64,000 nucleotides of DNA, taken from NCBI GenBank assembly GCA_903873705.1, contig CAIQPK010000077.1, positions 1 through 64,000 of the forward strand, given 5' to 3'. The DNA comes from an uncultured Acidobacteriota bacterium. GTDB taxonomy: Bacteria; Acidobacteriota; Terriglobia; Terriglobales; Acidobacteriaceae. Below, in pieces: positions 33,162-43,672 of the stretch. Made by a program: the position numbers and the translations under genes. The notes under the pieces were generated by a model. It was given only the letters and a program-made list of their open reading frames with translations, searched no databases and was not told the DNA's origin. The stretch's first letter is position 1. The number at the start of each line of letters is the position of its first letter.

Positions 33162-35801
33162 ATGGCCTTCCGCGTACGTTTGCTTGCCCTGTCGCTCCTG
33201 CTGCTTTCTCTGCTTAAGGGTGCCCACGCGGCCGATGCGCGTTTCGACCTCGTCGGCCCCCGCATCGACGTGCGGGTTACCCGTGTGGCTGCCGACGGCA
33301 CGAGCCAGACACTGCCGATCGCGTCGGTCCCAAACCTGCAGCCCGGCGACAAGATCTGGATCCACCCCGACCTGCCTCCCACGCAATCTGTGCATTACCT
33401 GCTGGTCTGTGTCTTCCTGCGCGGCACCACCAATCCCCCGCCGCCGGACTGGTTCATTCGCATTGAGACGTGGAACAAAAAGGTGCGTGACGAGGGCATA
33501 ATGGTGACCGTTCCCGTCGAGGCCCAGCAGGCCGTCATGCTGCTGGCGCCCGAAACGGGTGGCGACTTCTCTACCCTGCGTTCCGCCGTCAACGGCCGCC
33601 CCGGCGTCTTCGTTCGCGCCGCACAGGACCTTGCCGCGGCGGGCTTCGAGCAGGCGCGCATTGAGAAGTACATCGCTTCCATCCGCCGTGTTCCGCCCTC
33701 CGATCCGGTCGATCTGCAAAAACACTCCGACCTGCTGGCCCGCACGCTCGCGCTCAAACCGAACGATGAGTGCTTCAAGCGTCCGGTGGACACGCAGTTC
33801 ACCTGTCTGACCCAGACCGGAACGCAGACGCTGCTCGACGACGGCCACGGCCAGTCGATGGTGGCGGCACTCTCGAGCGGCCCCAACTCTGACTTCATCA
33901 ACGCCGCGAGTTATACGTCCGTTGCCGGCGGCGGCGTCTACTCCGCCTACGTGGGCGCCATCGTCGACCTGGTGCGCATCATGGGCAACCTGCACACGGC
34001 GCAGTACCAGTACGTTCCGGCGATTGCTTTCCCGCAGGGCGAAGCGTTGAATCTTCGCCTGAACACGCCGCCATCGTTCCATAATCCGAAGTCGGTGCTC
34101 GTGATTGGCCTGCCGACGGTGCAGGCGGCGGTCCCTCCGCCGCTACGTCCTGCCGATGCCCACCACGTCGTGTGCCTGCTGGAGCCTTCCGTGGTGCTGC
34201 CGATCGAGGGTGCGCCGCTGGTGTTCTCGACGGACTTTGCGCATGACGTGGTGCTGCACCTCAACACCCCGCCGGGTGCTCCGGCGGAGGCGGATATCCC
34301 GCTTCGTCCGGATGCTTACCAGGGTGGCCTGATCCTTCAGCAGCATGAGGAACATCACGTACCGCTCCACGATCCACTGCCCCTGGCGGCGGGCGCGGCG
34401 GCACAGAATAGCGCGGCTAAGACCGAGCCGAACAAGCCAGTTGCCGCCTCGGAACCCCGGCCGGTAATGCTGACCGGGACCATACAGGGGCGATGGGGCT
34501 TTGACGCGTTCGCCGGTCCCACCGTTTCGTTGCAGCAGGAGCCGGGCACGGGCTGGCACCTGGTGGAGCCTTCGGACGGTCAAGGGCTCAGCCTGATCGC
34601 CGGGCATGCGGCGCAGATATTGCTCGCTTCAACCGGGAGCGCGTGCGTGCACACCCTAGTGGCAAGAGCAGCTACCGGTACGGAGGGGTTGCCAATTGCG
34701 TTCAAATCCGCGCAAACACCCGACGGACCCAACACGCTCGAGCTCACGCTGCCGCTGCAGCCCCATGTCACGCCGGGCGACCTGCATCTCGCCATCCAGC
34801 AGTATGGCCAGCCTAGACCAGACGCCGTATCGGTTCGCACCTTCGCCGAGCCTGCCAGCATCAGCACGGTCGAAATCCACGCCGGCGACCGGTCGCTGAT
34901 GCTGACGGGAGCACACCTGTCACAAGTGGCCAGCTTAACCCTGGGCGATCTCGTCTTCAAACCGGAGGCAATGGACGCCACAGGGCGCAACGACACGGCA
35001 CTTCGGCTCGCCCTGGCGGCCAACGCTGCCGCGCCGCCCACTCACGCCGATGATCATCTCTCCGCCCAGGTAGCCCTGCTTGACGGTCGCATGTTGCGTG
35101 TTCCTGTGATCGTGTCCTCCTCGCGCCCGTCGATCAGCTTGCTTGGCAAGACGGTCGGCGCAACCGCCGACACCGACATCACGCTGCCCAATGCGGACGA
35201 TGTTCCGCTCACCGCTTCCCTCACCTTTACGCTCAAGACGCCAGCAGCTTTCCCGCGTGACGGACAGGTGGAAGTGGAAACGGTCGACGGCACGCTGCGC
35301 GCGGTGCTGACGCTCGCGCCCTCGGGAGGCCTGCTGTTGCAGGACCCGCGCACCATCGTCGCCCACCTTGATCCACTGCGGTCGTTCGGTCCCAGCGCAT
35401 TCGGTCCGCTGCGCGTGCGCGCCATCTATCCCGAAGGAGCGGACGCAAAAACCACCGTAGAGTCTCCGGCGAGCGACTGGCTTCCGCTCGCGATACTGGT
35501 GCGGCTGCCTACTCTAACGCAGCTCCAATGCCCCGCTGACGGCGCCGAATCCTGCACACTTACCGGAGCAAATCTGTTCCTGATTGACGCGGTCTCCGCC
35601 GACCCCGTCTTCAGATCCCCGGTCACCGTTCCGGATGGCTTTACCGGCACAACGTTGACCGTTCCTCACGTGACCGCGCAGACGCTCTTTCTGCACCTGC
35701 GCGACGACCCCGCGACCGTCGTTCCTGCGGACGTGCCGGCACCTCCGGCAGCGTCGACGACAACTCGCTCCCGCGCGGTGCGTGAACGGCCCGGACAGTA
35801 G
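33162..35801 (+). CDS. Large secreted protein of unknown function (879 aa)
   Basis: It has an N-terminal signal peptide (FRVRLLALSLLLLSLLKGAHA, first 20 or so residues). An N-terminal region follows that looks like a capsule/SLBB-related or acidobacterial domain (DLVGPRIDVRVTRVAADGT, KIWIHPDLPPTQSVHYLL). The rest is a long beta-rich body of probable Ig-like modules (VMLTGTIQGRWGFDAFAGPT, LMLTGAHLSQVASLTLGDLV, SCTLTGANLFLIDAVSADPV). Few cysteines are present. No enzyme motif is visible and no family is recognised with confidence. It begins 55 nt after the ATPase gene and may share its transcript. A strong bidirectional terminator follows. The -1 codon is GTG 33159, an alternative start. Confidence 0.65.
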   Translation: MAFRVRLLALSLLLLSLLKGAHAADARFDLVGPRIDVRVTRVAADGTSQTLPIASVPNLQPGDKIWIHPDLPPTQSVHYLLVCVFLRGTTNPPPPDWFIRIETWNKKVRDEGIMVTVPVEAQQAVMLLAPETGGDFSTLRSAVNGRPGVFVRAAQDLAAAGFEQARIEKYIASIRRVPPSDPVDLQKHSDLLARTLALKPNDECFKRPVDTQFTCLTQTGTQTLLDDGHGQSMVAALSSGPNSDFINAASYTSVAGGGVYSAYVGAIVDLVRIMGNLHTAQYQYVPAIAFPQGEALNLRLNTPPSFHNPKSVLVIGLPTVQAAVPPPLRPADAHHVVCLLEPSVVLPIEGAPLVFSTDFAHDVVLHLNTPPGAPAEADIPLRPDAYQGGLILQQHEEHHVPLHDPLPLAAGAAAQNSAAKTEPNKPVAASEPRPVMLTGTIQGRWGFDAFAGPTVSLQQEPGTGWHLVEPSDGQGLSLIAGHAAQILLASTGSACVHTLVARAATGTEGLPIAFKSAQTPDGPNTLELTLPLQPHVTPGDLHLAIQQYGQPRPDAVSVRTFAEPASISTVEIHAGDRSLMLTGAHLSQVASLTLGDLVFKPEAMDATGRNDTALRLALAANAAAPPTHADDHLSAQVALLDGRMLRVPVIVSSSRPSISLLGKTVGATADTDITLPNADDVPLTASLTFTLKTPAAFPRDGQVEVETVDGTLRAVLTLAPSGGLLLQDPRTIVAHLDPLRSFGPSAFGPLRVRAIYPEGADAKTTVESPASDWLPLAILVRLPTLTQLQCPADGAESCTLTGANLFLIDAVSADPVFRSPVTVPDGFTGTTLTVPHVTAQTLFLHLRDDPATVVPADVPAPPAASTTTRSRAVRERPGQ

Positions 35802-35812
35802 GGCAGACGCAG

Positions 35813-35840
35813 AAAAGCCCGGCAACACTGCCGGGCTTTT
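35813..35840. terminator. Bidirectional intrinsic terminator
   Basis: AAAAGCCCGGCA (35813-35824) and TGCCGGGCTTTT (35829-35840) are a perfect 12-bp stem with ACAC loop, with T-runs on both strands. It separates the convergent 33162-35801 gene and the APC permease at 35859. Confidence 0.93.
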
Positions 35841-35858
35841 CGTTCCTCGATAGAGACG

Positions 35859-37463
35859 TTACCCGGCCAGCTCTCCTGGCAGTTCTCCACGCTGTACTCG
35901 GCTGTTTTTTACGCCGTATGTGAAGTAAACCACCAGTCCAATCGCCAGCCAGATCAGCAGACGCGCCCAGTTGAGCCAACCCAATTTCACCATCATGTAG
36001 CCGTTGAAGAGAATGCCGAGGATCGGCACCAGCGGCACCCAGGGTGTGCGGAATGGCCGAGCCTTGTTCGGGTCTGTCTTGCGCAGCACGATGATCGAGA
36101 TGCAGACGATGACGAAGGCCAACAGCGTGCCGATATTGACCATCTTGCCGATATCGTCGATCGGCGTCAGCGCACCGACAATGGCAGCAATGAGGCCGAC
36201 GAGGTACGTGTTCTTGAATGGGGTCCGGAACTTCGGATGAATTTCTGCGAAGAAGCGCTTGGGCAGAAGGCCGTCGTTGGCCATCGCGTAAAGCACGCGG
36301 GTCTGTCCGAGCAGCATGACCAGCATCACGCTCGTCAGGCCGGCGAGGGCGCCTGCGGTAATGATGTCGCTCGCCCACGGCAGACCGCGATCAAGGAATG
36401 CGCGAGCAATCGGGGCTTCGATGCTGATCTGTTGCCAGGGCACCATGCCCGTCAATACGGCGGCGACACCAATGTAAAGCAACGTGCAGACAGCCAGTGA
36501 GACGATGATGCCGATGGGTAGGTCTCGCTGCGGATTCTTGGCTTCCTGAGCCGTGGTCGATACAGCGTCGAAGCCGATGTATGCGAAGAAGATATAAGCC
36601 GCGCCCGAGCCGATACCAGCCAGGCCGAACGGCGCGAACTGCTGCCAGTTGGAACCCCAGTTTGCCGGGTGCACGTAGTGCGATCCGAGACCAAGCACGA
36701 AGAGCACCACCGCAACCTTCAGCACCACGATGAAGGAGTTGAACTTTGCTGATTCCTGGATGCCGATAGCCAAAATCGTCGTGACCACGAGTGCGATCAC
36801 GAAGGCCGGCAGATTTAAACCGATCTCGTGTCCAAACATGATCGGAGCATTCAGCAGGACGTGCGCGCGGGAAAGCATGTCAGCGGAGGGTGCAGCTTTC
36901 AGAACGCCCAGTTGAGTGATGTACTCCTGGGTTCCTGGCGTCAGGCCAGGAAAGTTCGATGCCATGATCTGCCGGCCGACGTTATCAACAGCCACGCCCA
37001 CCGCCGTCCAATGGTCGTAGGCCAGCCAGAGCGGAAACTTGATGTGAAAAATCTGCATCAGCTCGATGAAGTGGTTCGACCATCCCGAGCTGACGGTGCT
37101 GGCACCCATCGCATACTCCAGCGTAAGATCCCAGCCGATGATCCAGGCCACCAGCTCACCCAGCGTCGCGTAAGCGTAAGTATAAGCCGAACCCGCCAGG
37201 GGGATCATCGCGGCAAACTCCGCATAGCAGAGTCCTGCAAACGCGCAGCCCAGGCCCGATAAAACAAACGACAACATCAAGCTTGGTCCGGCGTAGTGCG
37301 CACCGAGACCGGACAGCACAAAAATTCCCGCGCCGATGACGGCTCCGATACCTAGAGCAGTCAGCTGAAACGGTCCGAGCGTGCGCTTCAGGGTTCCCGC
37401 GCCCTCGGCTCCAGCCTCAGCCATCAAAACCTTCATCGACTTAGTTGCAAAAAGATTCGCCAT
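35859..37463 (-). CDS. APC-family amino acid permease (cationic amino acid transporter-like)
   Basis: A 534-aa membrane protein with about 12-14 TM helices. It starts with the APC N-terminal signature LTALGIGAVIGAGIFVLSGL, which holds the GIGAVIGAGIF unwound helix that contacts the amino-acid carboxylate. FAAMIPLAGSAYTYAYATLG and IFFAYIGFDAVSTTAQEAKN follow, resembling the CAT/YfnA group of cationic amino acid transporters. The C-terminus has two extra helices (RTPWVPLVPILGILFNGYMM). It lies 42 nt downstream of the second permease gene (37506-39041) and probably forms a unit with it. Confidence 0.88.
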   Translation of the reverse strand: MANLFATKSMKVLMAEAGAEGAGTLKRTLGPFQLTALGIGAVIGAGIFVLSGLGAHYAGPSLMLSFVLSGLGCAFAGLCYAEFAAMIPLAGSAYTYAYATLGELVAWIIGWDLTLEYAMGASTVSSGWSNHFIELMQIFHIKFPLWLAYDHWTAVGVAVDNVGRQIMASNFPGLTPGTQEYITQLGVLKAAPSADMLSRAHVLLNAPIMFGHEIGLNLPAFVIALVVTTILAIGIQESAKFNSFIVVLKVAVVLFVLGLGSHYVHPANWGSNWQQFAPFGLAGIGSGAAYIFFAYIGFDAVSTTAQEAKNPQRDLPIGIIVSLAVCTLLYIGVAAVLTGMVPWQQISIEAPIARAFLDRGLPWASDIITAGALAGLTSVMLVMLLGQTRVLYAMANDGLLPKRFFAEIHPKFRTPFKNTYLVGLIAAIVGALTPIDDIGKMVNIGTLLAFVIVCISIIVLRKTDPNKARPFRTPWVPLVPILGILFNGYMMVKLGWLNWARLLIWLAIGLVVYFTYGVKNSRVQRGELPGELAG

Positions 37464-37505
37464 CCGCTGTTCTGTCTCCCTGGCCTTATATCTTCAAGTG
37501 AATGT

Positions 37506-39041
37506 TTATGCGGTAACGGTCTTCCGCAACGTCAACCAATACACCGGCAGTCCTAAAAGAACCAGGATCAGGCCCGGCCATGTGTACTGAGGCTTGTATC
37601 GCAACAGTACACCACAAATCCACAACGCCATCACAATGTACAGCGCCGGCAGCACCGGGTAGCCGAACGCCTTGTACGGGCGCGGTGCGTCAGGCTGCGT
37701 GCGGCGCAGTACGAACAGACCGATGATGGTCAGCGCATAGAACACCAGCACGGCGAAGATCACGTAATCCAGCAGGTCGCCGTAGCGGCCGCTGAGGCAC
37801 AGAACGCAGCACCACGCCCACTGTATCCACAGCGAGTTGGTGGGCGTTTTCGACTTCGGGTTCAGCTTGCCGACGCTTTTGAAGAACAGCCCGTCCTTGC
37901 TCATCGCGTAATAAACGCGCGCGCCTGAGAGCAGCAGACCGTTGACGCAGCCGAAGGTTGAGATCAGGATCGCGCCAGCCATCAGCTTCGCGCCAATCGC
38001 ACCGAACGCCGCTTCCATCACTGCCGTGGCGACCCGGTCCTGCTGCGCGTACATGATGCCGCGGCCCATCACGTCGGTCGCCGTAGCCGAGCCCGACATT
38101 GGAAGCACACTCAGGTAAACAAAGTTGCAAAGCACGTACAGGAGCAGCACCACACCCGTGCCCAGCGCCAGCGACAACGGAAGGTTTCGCTTCGGGTTCT
38201 GAATCTCGCCTGCGGTGAACGTTACGTTGTTCCAGGCGTCCGCCGAGAAGAGCGATCCCACCTGGACCACGGCGACGACCGTAAACGCACCCACCAGCGC
38301 CGACCCGCCGCCCATGCTGAAAAACGTGCCAATGGAGATCGGGTGCAGCGTAGAAAAGCCCGACCCTGCCCAGAAGTTATCCCAGTTAGGCCCGAAGTTC
38401 GCAGCCGTCGCCGCCACGTTCTTCGCCACCAGGCCTACCAGCACCACCGCTGCCAGCGCCAGCACCTTCGCACTGGTGAAGACGTTCTGGATACCCGCAC
38501 CCAGCTTTACGCCGAGCGTATTGGTGAACGTCAGCAGCGTGATGATGATGAGGGCGGCGAGGTTGGCGGTGCTCAGACCAAGGTTTCCCCAGCTTTCGCT
38601 ATGGATGAGCCAGTTCGTCTGGCTGATGCTCGGGAAGAAGACGCCGAGAAACTTGCCGAAGCCCACGCCCACAGCCGCGATCGTTCCGGTCTGGATGACC
38701 AGGAATAACGTCCAGCCATAAAGAAAGCCCCATAAGGGTCCGAGCGACTCACGCAGGTAAACGTACTGGCCGCCAGCTTTGGGCATCATGGCGGCAAGCT
38801 CGCCGTAGCTCAGCGCGCCGATCATGGTCATCACCGCTGTCACCAGCCACGCGGCGATCAGGAGCGCGGGCGAGCCCAGCGTTCGGCTCATGTCGGCCGA
38901 GACGATAAAGATGCCTGAACCGATCATGGAACCGATGACGAGGGCCGTAGCAGAAAACAGCCCCATGCCCTGCACAAAGTGCGGGGACGTGGTCGTTTGA
39001 ACGGAGGGAGAGTCCGGATTCTGTGGGTTCACGTTCCCCAT
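37506..39041 (-). CDS. APC-family amino acid permease
   Basis: A 511-aa permease with about 12 TM helices. Family markers are TALVIGSMIGSGIFIVSADM, ELAAMMPKAGGQYVYLRESL and WNNVTFTAGEIQNPKRNLPL, which match the LAT/serine-threonine-exchanger-like group of APC proteins. Substrate is not predictable. It starts 6 nt before the stop of thiE, so it may be co-transcribed with the accB-accC-thiE genes. The N-terminus carries a short polar leader (MGNVNPQNPDSPSVQTTTSP). Confidence 0.87.
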   Translation of the reverse strand: MGNVNPQNPDSPSVQTTTSPHFVQGMGLFSATALVIGSMIGSGIFIVSADMSRTLGSPALLIAAWLVTAVMTMIGALSYGELAAMMPKAGGQYVYLRESLGPLWGFLYGWTLFLVIQTGTIAAVGVGFGKFLGVFFPSISQTNWLIHSESWGNLGLSTANLAALIIITLLTFTNTLGVKLGAGIQNVFTSAKVLALAAVVLVGLVAKNVAATAANFGPNWDNFWAGSGFSTLHPISIGTFFSMGGGSALVGAFTVVAVVQVGSLFSADAWNNVTFTAGEIQNPKRNLPLSLALGTGVVLLLYVLCNFVYLSVLPMSGSATATDVMGRGIMYAQQDRVATAVMEAAFGAIGAKLMAGAILISTFGCVNGLLLSGARVYYAMSKDGLFFKSVGKLNPKSKTPTNSLWIQWAWCCVLCLSGRYGDLLDYVIFAVLVFYALTIIGLFVLRRTQPDAPRPYKAFGYPVLPALYIVMALWICGVLLRYKPQYTWPGLILVLLGLPVYWLTLRKTVTA

Positions 39042-39047
39042 ACCCTA

Positions 39048-39668
39048 TCACAAATGGTCGAAAAAGTCTCGGACAACCTGCCCGGGCGTCTGGCCGGTGG
39101 TAAAAATCGCCGAGATGACGGCGACCGAATCGGCACCGGCGTCGATGACGCTGCGGGCATTCTGGAGGGTGATGCCGCCGATAGCAACCAGCGGCTTGCG
39201 CGTCAAAGCCCGCGCCTGGCGCACGCCTTCAACTCCTATCACCGGCTCAGTGTCGAGCTTGGTCGACGTCCCAAACACCGGCCCAACCGCGATGTAATCC
39301 GCTTCACTGGCGTCGGCTGCGATCACCTGTTCCTCGTTGTGCGTTGAAACGCCGATGACACCACTGCCAACCGCGTGCTTTGCGTCGTGTGGCGAGAGAT
39401 CGAGATGACCCACGTGCACGCCGCTCCACCCTGCGAGTCTCGCCAGGTCGGCGCGGTCGTTCATGATCAACCTCGCTTGAGTGGCCGCGAAGACGCTGGA
39501 AAGTATCGCTGCTGCGGTGAGCACTTCCTGCGGCGAGCCGTTCTTATCGCGATACTGCAATAGCGTCACGCCGGCATCGCGCAATTCCCTGGCGAAGTCA
39601 GCGAGTCCGACGCCGCGCACCTTCAGCACCCCGGCGTCGATGATCGGATACAGCGGCGGCAGCAGCAC
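39048..39668 (-). CDS. thiE: Thiamine phosphate synthase
   Basis: The 206-aa TIM-barrel enzyme joins HMP-PP and HET-P (thiazole phosphate) to thiamine phosphate. Motifs are LYPIIDAGVLK, VTLLQYRDKNGSPQEVLTA (pyrophosphate loop), LIMNDRADLARLAGWSGVHV, GVIGVSTHNEEQV, YIAVGPVFGTSTK and LVAIGGITLQNARSVIDAGA. It is close to the family length. It begins 3 nt after the accC stop, so it is read in the biotin-carboxylase operon. Confidence 0.95.
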   Translation of the reverse strand: MLLPPLYPIIDAGVLKVRGVGLADFARELRDAGVTLLQYRDKNGSPQEVLTAAAILSSVFAATQARLIMNDRADLARLAGWSGVHVGHLDLSPHDAKHAVGSGVIGVSTHNEEQVIAADASEADYIAVGPVFGTSTKLDTEPVIGVEGVRQARALTRKPLVAIGGITLQNARSVIDAGADSVAVISAIFTTGQTPGQVVRDFFDHL

Positions 39669-39671
39669 GGG

Positions 39672-41045
39672 CTACTCCGCCGCAGACTTCTTGAATTCTT
39701 TCTGCCGTTCCAAAAAGCGCTCCATGAACTTTGTATCGAACGCGCCCGAACGGAATTCTTCATCCGCGAAAATCTTCTGATGCAGCGGAATCGTCGTATG
39801 AATGCCCTGCACCACGAACTGTGAGAGCGCGCGCTGCATCTTGTTCATCGCCTCTTCGCGATCCGCGCCATGGCAGATCAGCTTGGCGATCAGGGAGTCG
39901 TAATACTGCGGAACCACGCCGTCCTGGTACATCGCCGTGTCGACGCGGACTCCGTTGCCGCCGGGAACATTGAACGCGGTGATCTTGCCCGGCGAGGGCG
40001 TGAATTTCTCCGGGTGCTCGGCATTGATGCGGCATTCGATGGCGTGGCCGATGATCTTTGGCACTTCGGGCACGATGTCAGGAAGCTTCTCGCCACTGGC
40101 AATGCGCAGCTGCGCTTTCACGAGGTCAACGCCTGTCACCATCTCCGTAACGCAGTGCTCCACCTGGATGCGGGTGTTCATTTCGATGAAGTAGATCTGG
40201 CCGTCCTCGTCCATCAGGAACTCAATCGTGCCGGCGTTCCAGTAGCCGATGTCCTTCAACGACCGCTTGATGACCTTGCCCATCTCTTCGCGCTGTTTCG
40301 GCGTGATCTGCAGGCTGGGCGCTTCTTCAATCAGCTTCTGATGGCGCCGCTGAATCGAGCACTCGCGCTCGCCCAGCGACATGACATTGCCATGCTCGTC
40401 AGCCAGCACCTGGAACTCGATGTGGCGTGGCCGTTCGATGAACTTCTCCATGTACAGGTCGCCGTTCGAGAACGCGTTCAGCGCCTCGGTTGACGCCGCC
40501 TGGAACGCTCCGGGCAACTCTTCCTTCGACCGCACGATGCGCATGCCGCGCCCGCCGCCACCGGCGACCGCTTTCAGGATCACGGGGTAACCCACGGTCT
40601 GCGCCCACTCCAGCGCTTCACCTTCAGACCCCATCACGCCGTCCGAACCGGGCAGGATCGGCACCTTGGCCTTTTTCATTGTCTGGCGCGCGGTCGACTT
40701 CTCACCCATCATCCGCGTCACTTCCGGCGGGGGTCCGATGAACTTGATGTTCGAAGCCCTGCAGACCTCGGCGAAGTTGGCGTTCTCGCTCAGTAGGCCA
40801 TAGCCGGGATGGATGGCGTCTGCGCCGGCGATTTCAGCTGCAGAAATCACCGCCGGCACATTGAGATAGCTGTCGGCGGACTTAGGTGGCCCAATGCAGA
40901 TAGCCTCATCGGCGAAGCGTACATGCAGGCTGTTGCGGTCGGCCTCGGAGTAGACGGCGACCGTGCGGATGCCCATCTCCTTGCACGCCGAAATAACGCG
41001 CAGCGCAATTTCTCCGCGATTGGCAATCAGTACCTTACGAATCAT
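39672..41045 (-). CDS. accC: Acetyl-CoA carboxylase, biotin carboxylase subunit
   Basis: The 457-aa ATP-grasp enzyme carboxylates the biotin on AccB. It shows [36 protein letters not shown], the glycine-rich [12 protein letters not shown] lid, [34 protein letters not shown], and [20 protein letters not shown] with the catalytic N-x-R and H. Length is standard. It lies downstream of accB (32 nt) and upstream of thiE (3 nt), all minus strand. AccA is encoded at 8714-9565; AccD is not in the window. Confidence 0.97.
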   Translation of the reverse strand: MIRKVLIANRGEIALRVISACKEMGIRTVAVYSEADRNSLHVRFADEAICIGPPKSADSYLNVPAVISAAEIAGADAIHPGYGLLSENANFAEVCRASNIKFIGPPPEVTRMMGEKSTARQTMKKAKVPILPGSDGVMGSEGEALEWAQTVGYPVILKAVAGGGGRGMRIVRSKEELPGAFQAASTEALNAFSNGDLYMEKFIERPRHIEFQVLADEHGNVMSLGERECSIQRRHQKLIEEAPSLQITPKQREEMGKVIKRSLKDIGYWNAGTIEFLMDEDGQIYFIEMNTRIQVEHCVTEMVTGVDLVKAQLRIASGEKLPDIVPEVPKIIGHAIECRINAEHPEKFTPSPGKITAFNVPGGNGVRVDTAMYQDGVVPQYYDSLIAKLICHGADREEAMNKMQRALSQFVVQGIHTTIPLHQKIFADEEFRSGAFDTKFMERFLERQKEFKKSAAE

Positions 41046-41077
41046 CTAGCGTCCTATTTTTCTGGTTCGTGCCTGGA

Positions 41078-41575
41078 TTACTTCTTGATGGCAAACAGCG
41101 GCTGTCCGTACTCCACCGGCTGACCGGCGGCGGGCATAATACGGACGACCTCGCCCGCGGCGTCGCTTTCGATCTCGTTCATCAGTTTCATGGCTTCAAC
41201 AATGCACAACACCGTGCCCACTTCCACGCGGTCGCCGACCTTCACGAACGGCTCAGCATCCGGCGATGGCGCGGAATAGAACGTGCCCACAATCGGCGAC
41301 TTGACAATGTGCGACCCGGCATCCGGGTCAACCGGGGCTGCCGCAGGCGCAGCCGGAGCCGCGCTCGCTGCCATTGCGGGAACCGATGCTCCGCCTTGCG
41401 AGGCCATCAGCCGCGCCAGCTGGTTCATATCCAGCCCAGCAACGGGCGCCGGCGCGGTGCCCTCAAACTTGATGCGAACCTTCAGGTCCTTGCGCTCCAT
41501 ATCGAACTCGGCGATCGCGTTCGCCTTCAGAAACTCCACCAGTTCGCGAAGCTCATTCAACTCATTGCCATCCAT
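41078..41575 (-). CDS. accB: Biotin carboxyl carrier protein of acetyl-CoA carboxylase
   Basis: A 165-aa protein with an N-terminal helical region ([20 protein letters not shown]), an alanine/proline-rich linker (about residues 55-85) and the lipoyl/biotinyl domain. The latter carries the carrier lysine in [14 protein letters not shown], with [20 protein letters not shown] and [10 protein letters not shown] around it. It lacks nothing obvious and has normal length. The M24 peptidase gene is 27 nt upstream, the common pepQ-accB-accC order. Confidence 0.96.
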   Translation of the reverse strand: MDGNELNELRELVEFLKANAIAEFDMERKDLKVRIKFEGTAPAPVAGLDMNQLARLMASQGGASVPAMAASAAPAAPAAAPVDPDAGSHIVKSPIVGTFYSAPSPDAEPFVKVGDRVEVGTVLCIVEAMKLMNEIESDAAGEVVRIMPAAGQPVEYGQPLFAIKK

Positions 41576-41602
41576 CGTGTCTTGCTCCTCGGTCTAACTG
41601 CT

Positions 41603-42706
41603 TTATAACTCGATCCACGTCTTCGAACTGGCTGCCGTCAGCACATCGCCGCCGCGTGGGGTCACCAGCACTTCATCTTCAATACGTATGCCGAACGCTT
41701 CCGGGATGTATACCCCCGGTTCAATTGTGATGACCATTCCCGGCTCCAGCACCTGAGTCTGCTTGGATGCCACCCGGGGGCCTTCGTGTATCTCCAGCCC
41801 GACGCCGTGGCCGGTGGAGTGCGTAAAAAACTTGTCCAGCGACTTTCTGCCAAAACGGGCCCGGCGCAGCACACCGCGTGCTGCTTCATCCACTTCGCCG
41901 CAGGTTGCTCCCGGCTTTACCGCCGCAACCGCAGCAACTTGCGCATCAAGCACCAGATGATACACGTCTCGCTGCTGCGGGGTGGCCTTGCCCACGTGTA
42001 CCGTGCGGGTCATGTCGGAGCAGTAGCCGGCCAGCACCACACCAAAATCCAGCGTACAGAAGCCTTGTCTGGGCAATTTGGCTGCCGTAGCGCGGCCGTG
42101 TGGCAGGGACGAACGCTTGCCGCTGGCAACGATGGTCTCAAAGCTCATGCCATCGGCTCCGGCACGCCGGGCGGCCAGTTCCAGTTGCGCCGCCACTTCC
42201 ATCTCCGGGATTCCCGGGGCGATCACCCTTAGCGCGACCTCGAACAACGAACACCCCACCTTCGCAGCCCGGCGCATCCGCGCAATCTCGTCGGCGTCCT
42301 TGACTTCGCGCAGCCGTGCGATCAAGCCATCCGCAGCCGTAAAGAAACTCCGGCGAATGTTACCGGGCAGGGCGGAACGCATGCGCGTCAGGGCGGCGAC
42401 AGTCGTCTGGGCGGAGTCGAAGCCGCAGTTCTTGATTCCCTGTTCGGCGAGCCATTCGGTCGCGGCCACAGTGGCCGGCTTGGGAGAAATGGTGACCCTT
42501 AGGCCCTTGGCCTCGGCTTTGGCCTGTGTGGTGTACCGGCCGTCGGTAAACAGGACCGCCCGCGCCCCGGCCATTGCCAGCGCGCCGTTCGAGCCCGTAA
42601 ATCCGCTCAGGTATCGCACATCGGGCGCATGCGTTACCAGCAAGCCGCCCACGTTGGCCTGGCCTGCGGCGGCTTGTGCGCGCCGTCTCCTCAACACTTC
42701 ATTCAC
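41603..42706 (-). CDS. M24-family aminopeptidase (Xaa-Pro peptidase-like)
   Basis: About 367 aa from GTG 42706; upstream in-frame starts would run into the divergent metallophosphoesterase gene. The N-terminal creatinase-like domain ([20 protein letters not shown]) is followed by the pita-bread domain with the five metal ligands: [20 protein letters not shown] (two Asp), [15 protein letters not shown] (His), [20 protein letters not shown] (Glu) and DEVLVT. It cleaves amino-terminal residues preceding proline. The pairing with accB is a frequent arrangement. The N-terminus is uncertain because its ribosome-binding site is poor. Confidence 0.9.
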   Translation of the reverse strand: MNEVLRRRRAQAAAGQANVGGLLVTHAPDVRYLSGFTGSNGALAMAGARAVLFTDGRYTTQAKAEAKGLRVTISPKPATVAATEWLAEQGIKNCGFDSAQTTVAALTRMRSALPGNIRRSFFTAADGLIARLREVKDADEIARMRRAAKVGCSLFEVALRVIAPGIPEMEVAAQLELAARRAGADGMSFETIVASGKRSSLPHGRATAAKLPRQGFCTLDFGVVLAGYCSDMTRTVHVGKATPQQRDVYHLVLDAQVAAVAAVKPGATCGEVDEAARGVLRRARFGRKSLDKFFTHSTGHGVGLEIHEGPRVASKQTQVLEPGMVITIEPGVYIPEAFGIRIEDEVLVTPRGGDVLTAASSKTWIEL

Positions 42707-42775
42707 ACCTCTGATTCTACCTTCCGAGCCCCCTCGCCGCCACGGTGACCCTTTCCCATCAACAGGAAGGAGAGG

Positions 42776-43672
42776 ATGGCCCCGTATCATGGAGGAGTGT
42801 TTGATCAGTCCGTTCGCCCGCCCCTATCCCTTACCCGCCGCGCCTTCATTGGCTCGGCATCCCTGGCCACGGCGGGCCTGGTTATTTACGCGGGCACGCA
42901 TGCCCGCCACGAGCTGGAAACGGTTCGCCGCACGATTCCCATCCGCAACCTGGCGGACAGCTTTCGCGGCTTCCGCATCGTGCAGATCAGCGACATTCAC
43001 CTCGTCGAATGGACCGAGCCGTGGTTCGTGCAGCGCGTGGTCGATGCTGCCAACCAGCTCAACCCCGACCTCGTCGTCCTCACCGGCGACTTCATCAGCC
43101 GGGGACCCTATCCGCTGGCGACTGCTTACCGTGCCATGCCAGTGTGCGCGGAGATCCTCTCCGGATTGCGCTGCCCGCAGCGCTACGCCATTCTGGGCAA
43201 CCACGATGTCACGGTCGACTCGGGCATGGTGATCCGCTCGCTCGCGTCCGTTGGTATCCCCACGCTGGTGAACCACTACGCCGCCATCGAACGCGGTTCA
43301 GACCGTATCTGGCTCTCGGGAGTCGACGACCCCGGCACCAGCGTTCCCGACCTGATGCAGGCGATCCCCCGCACCCCCGACGCGCCGGTCATTCTGCTGG
43401 CGCACGAGCCGGATTACGCGGACAGCGTGATCTCCCACCCAAGGGCGGGTCAAGTCGACCTGATGCTCTCCGGGCACTCCCACGGTGGGCAGGTACGCCT
43501 CCCACTTCTCGGGCCGCTGATCCTTCCTCCGATGGGCAAAAAGTACGTCGCAGGGCACTTCCAGCTCGGCAACATGCAGCTTTACGTGAACCGCGGCATC
43601 GGCACGGTGGGTCTACCGTTTCGACTGGATTGTCCTTCGGAGATTACCGAGATCACGTTGCAACAGGGCTAG
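42776..43672 (+). CDS. Metallophosphoesterase with twin-arginine leader
   Basis: The 298-aa protein begins with a Tat-like leader, SLTRRAFIGSASLATAGLVI (RR motif then hydrophobic helix). A calcineurin-type phosphoesterase domain follows: FRIVQISDIHLVEWTE (D-x-H), PDLVVLTGDFISRGP (GD), YAILGNHDVTV (GNHD), VILLAHEPD and LMLSGHSHGGQVRLPLLGP (GHxH). All metal ligands are present. Enzymes of this type (YkuE-like) act on phospholipids or nucleotides in the periplasm. It is divergent from the peptidase gene and its last 20 nt overlap the convergent gene at 43653. Confidence 0.92.
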   Translation: MAPYHGGVFDQSVRPPLSLTRRAFIGSASLATAGLVIYAGTHARHELETVRRTIPIRNLADSFRGFRIVQISDIHLVEWTEPWFVQRVVDAANQLNPDLVVLTGDFISRGPYPLATAYRAMPVCAEILSGLRCPQRYAILGNHDVTVDSGMVIRSLASVGIPTLVNHYAAIERGSDRIWLSGVDDPGTSVPDLMQAIPRTPDAPVILLAHEPDYADSVISHPRAGQVDLMLSGHSHGGQVRLPLLGPLILPPMGKKYVAGHFQLGNMQLYVNRGIGTVGLPFRLDCPSEITEITLQQG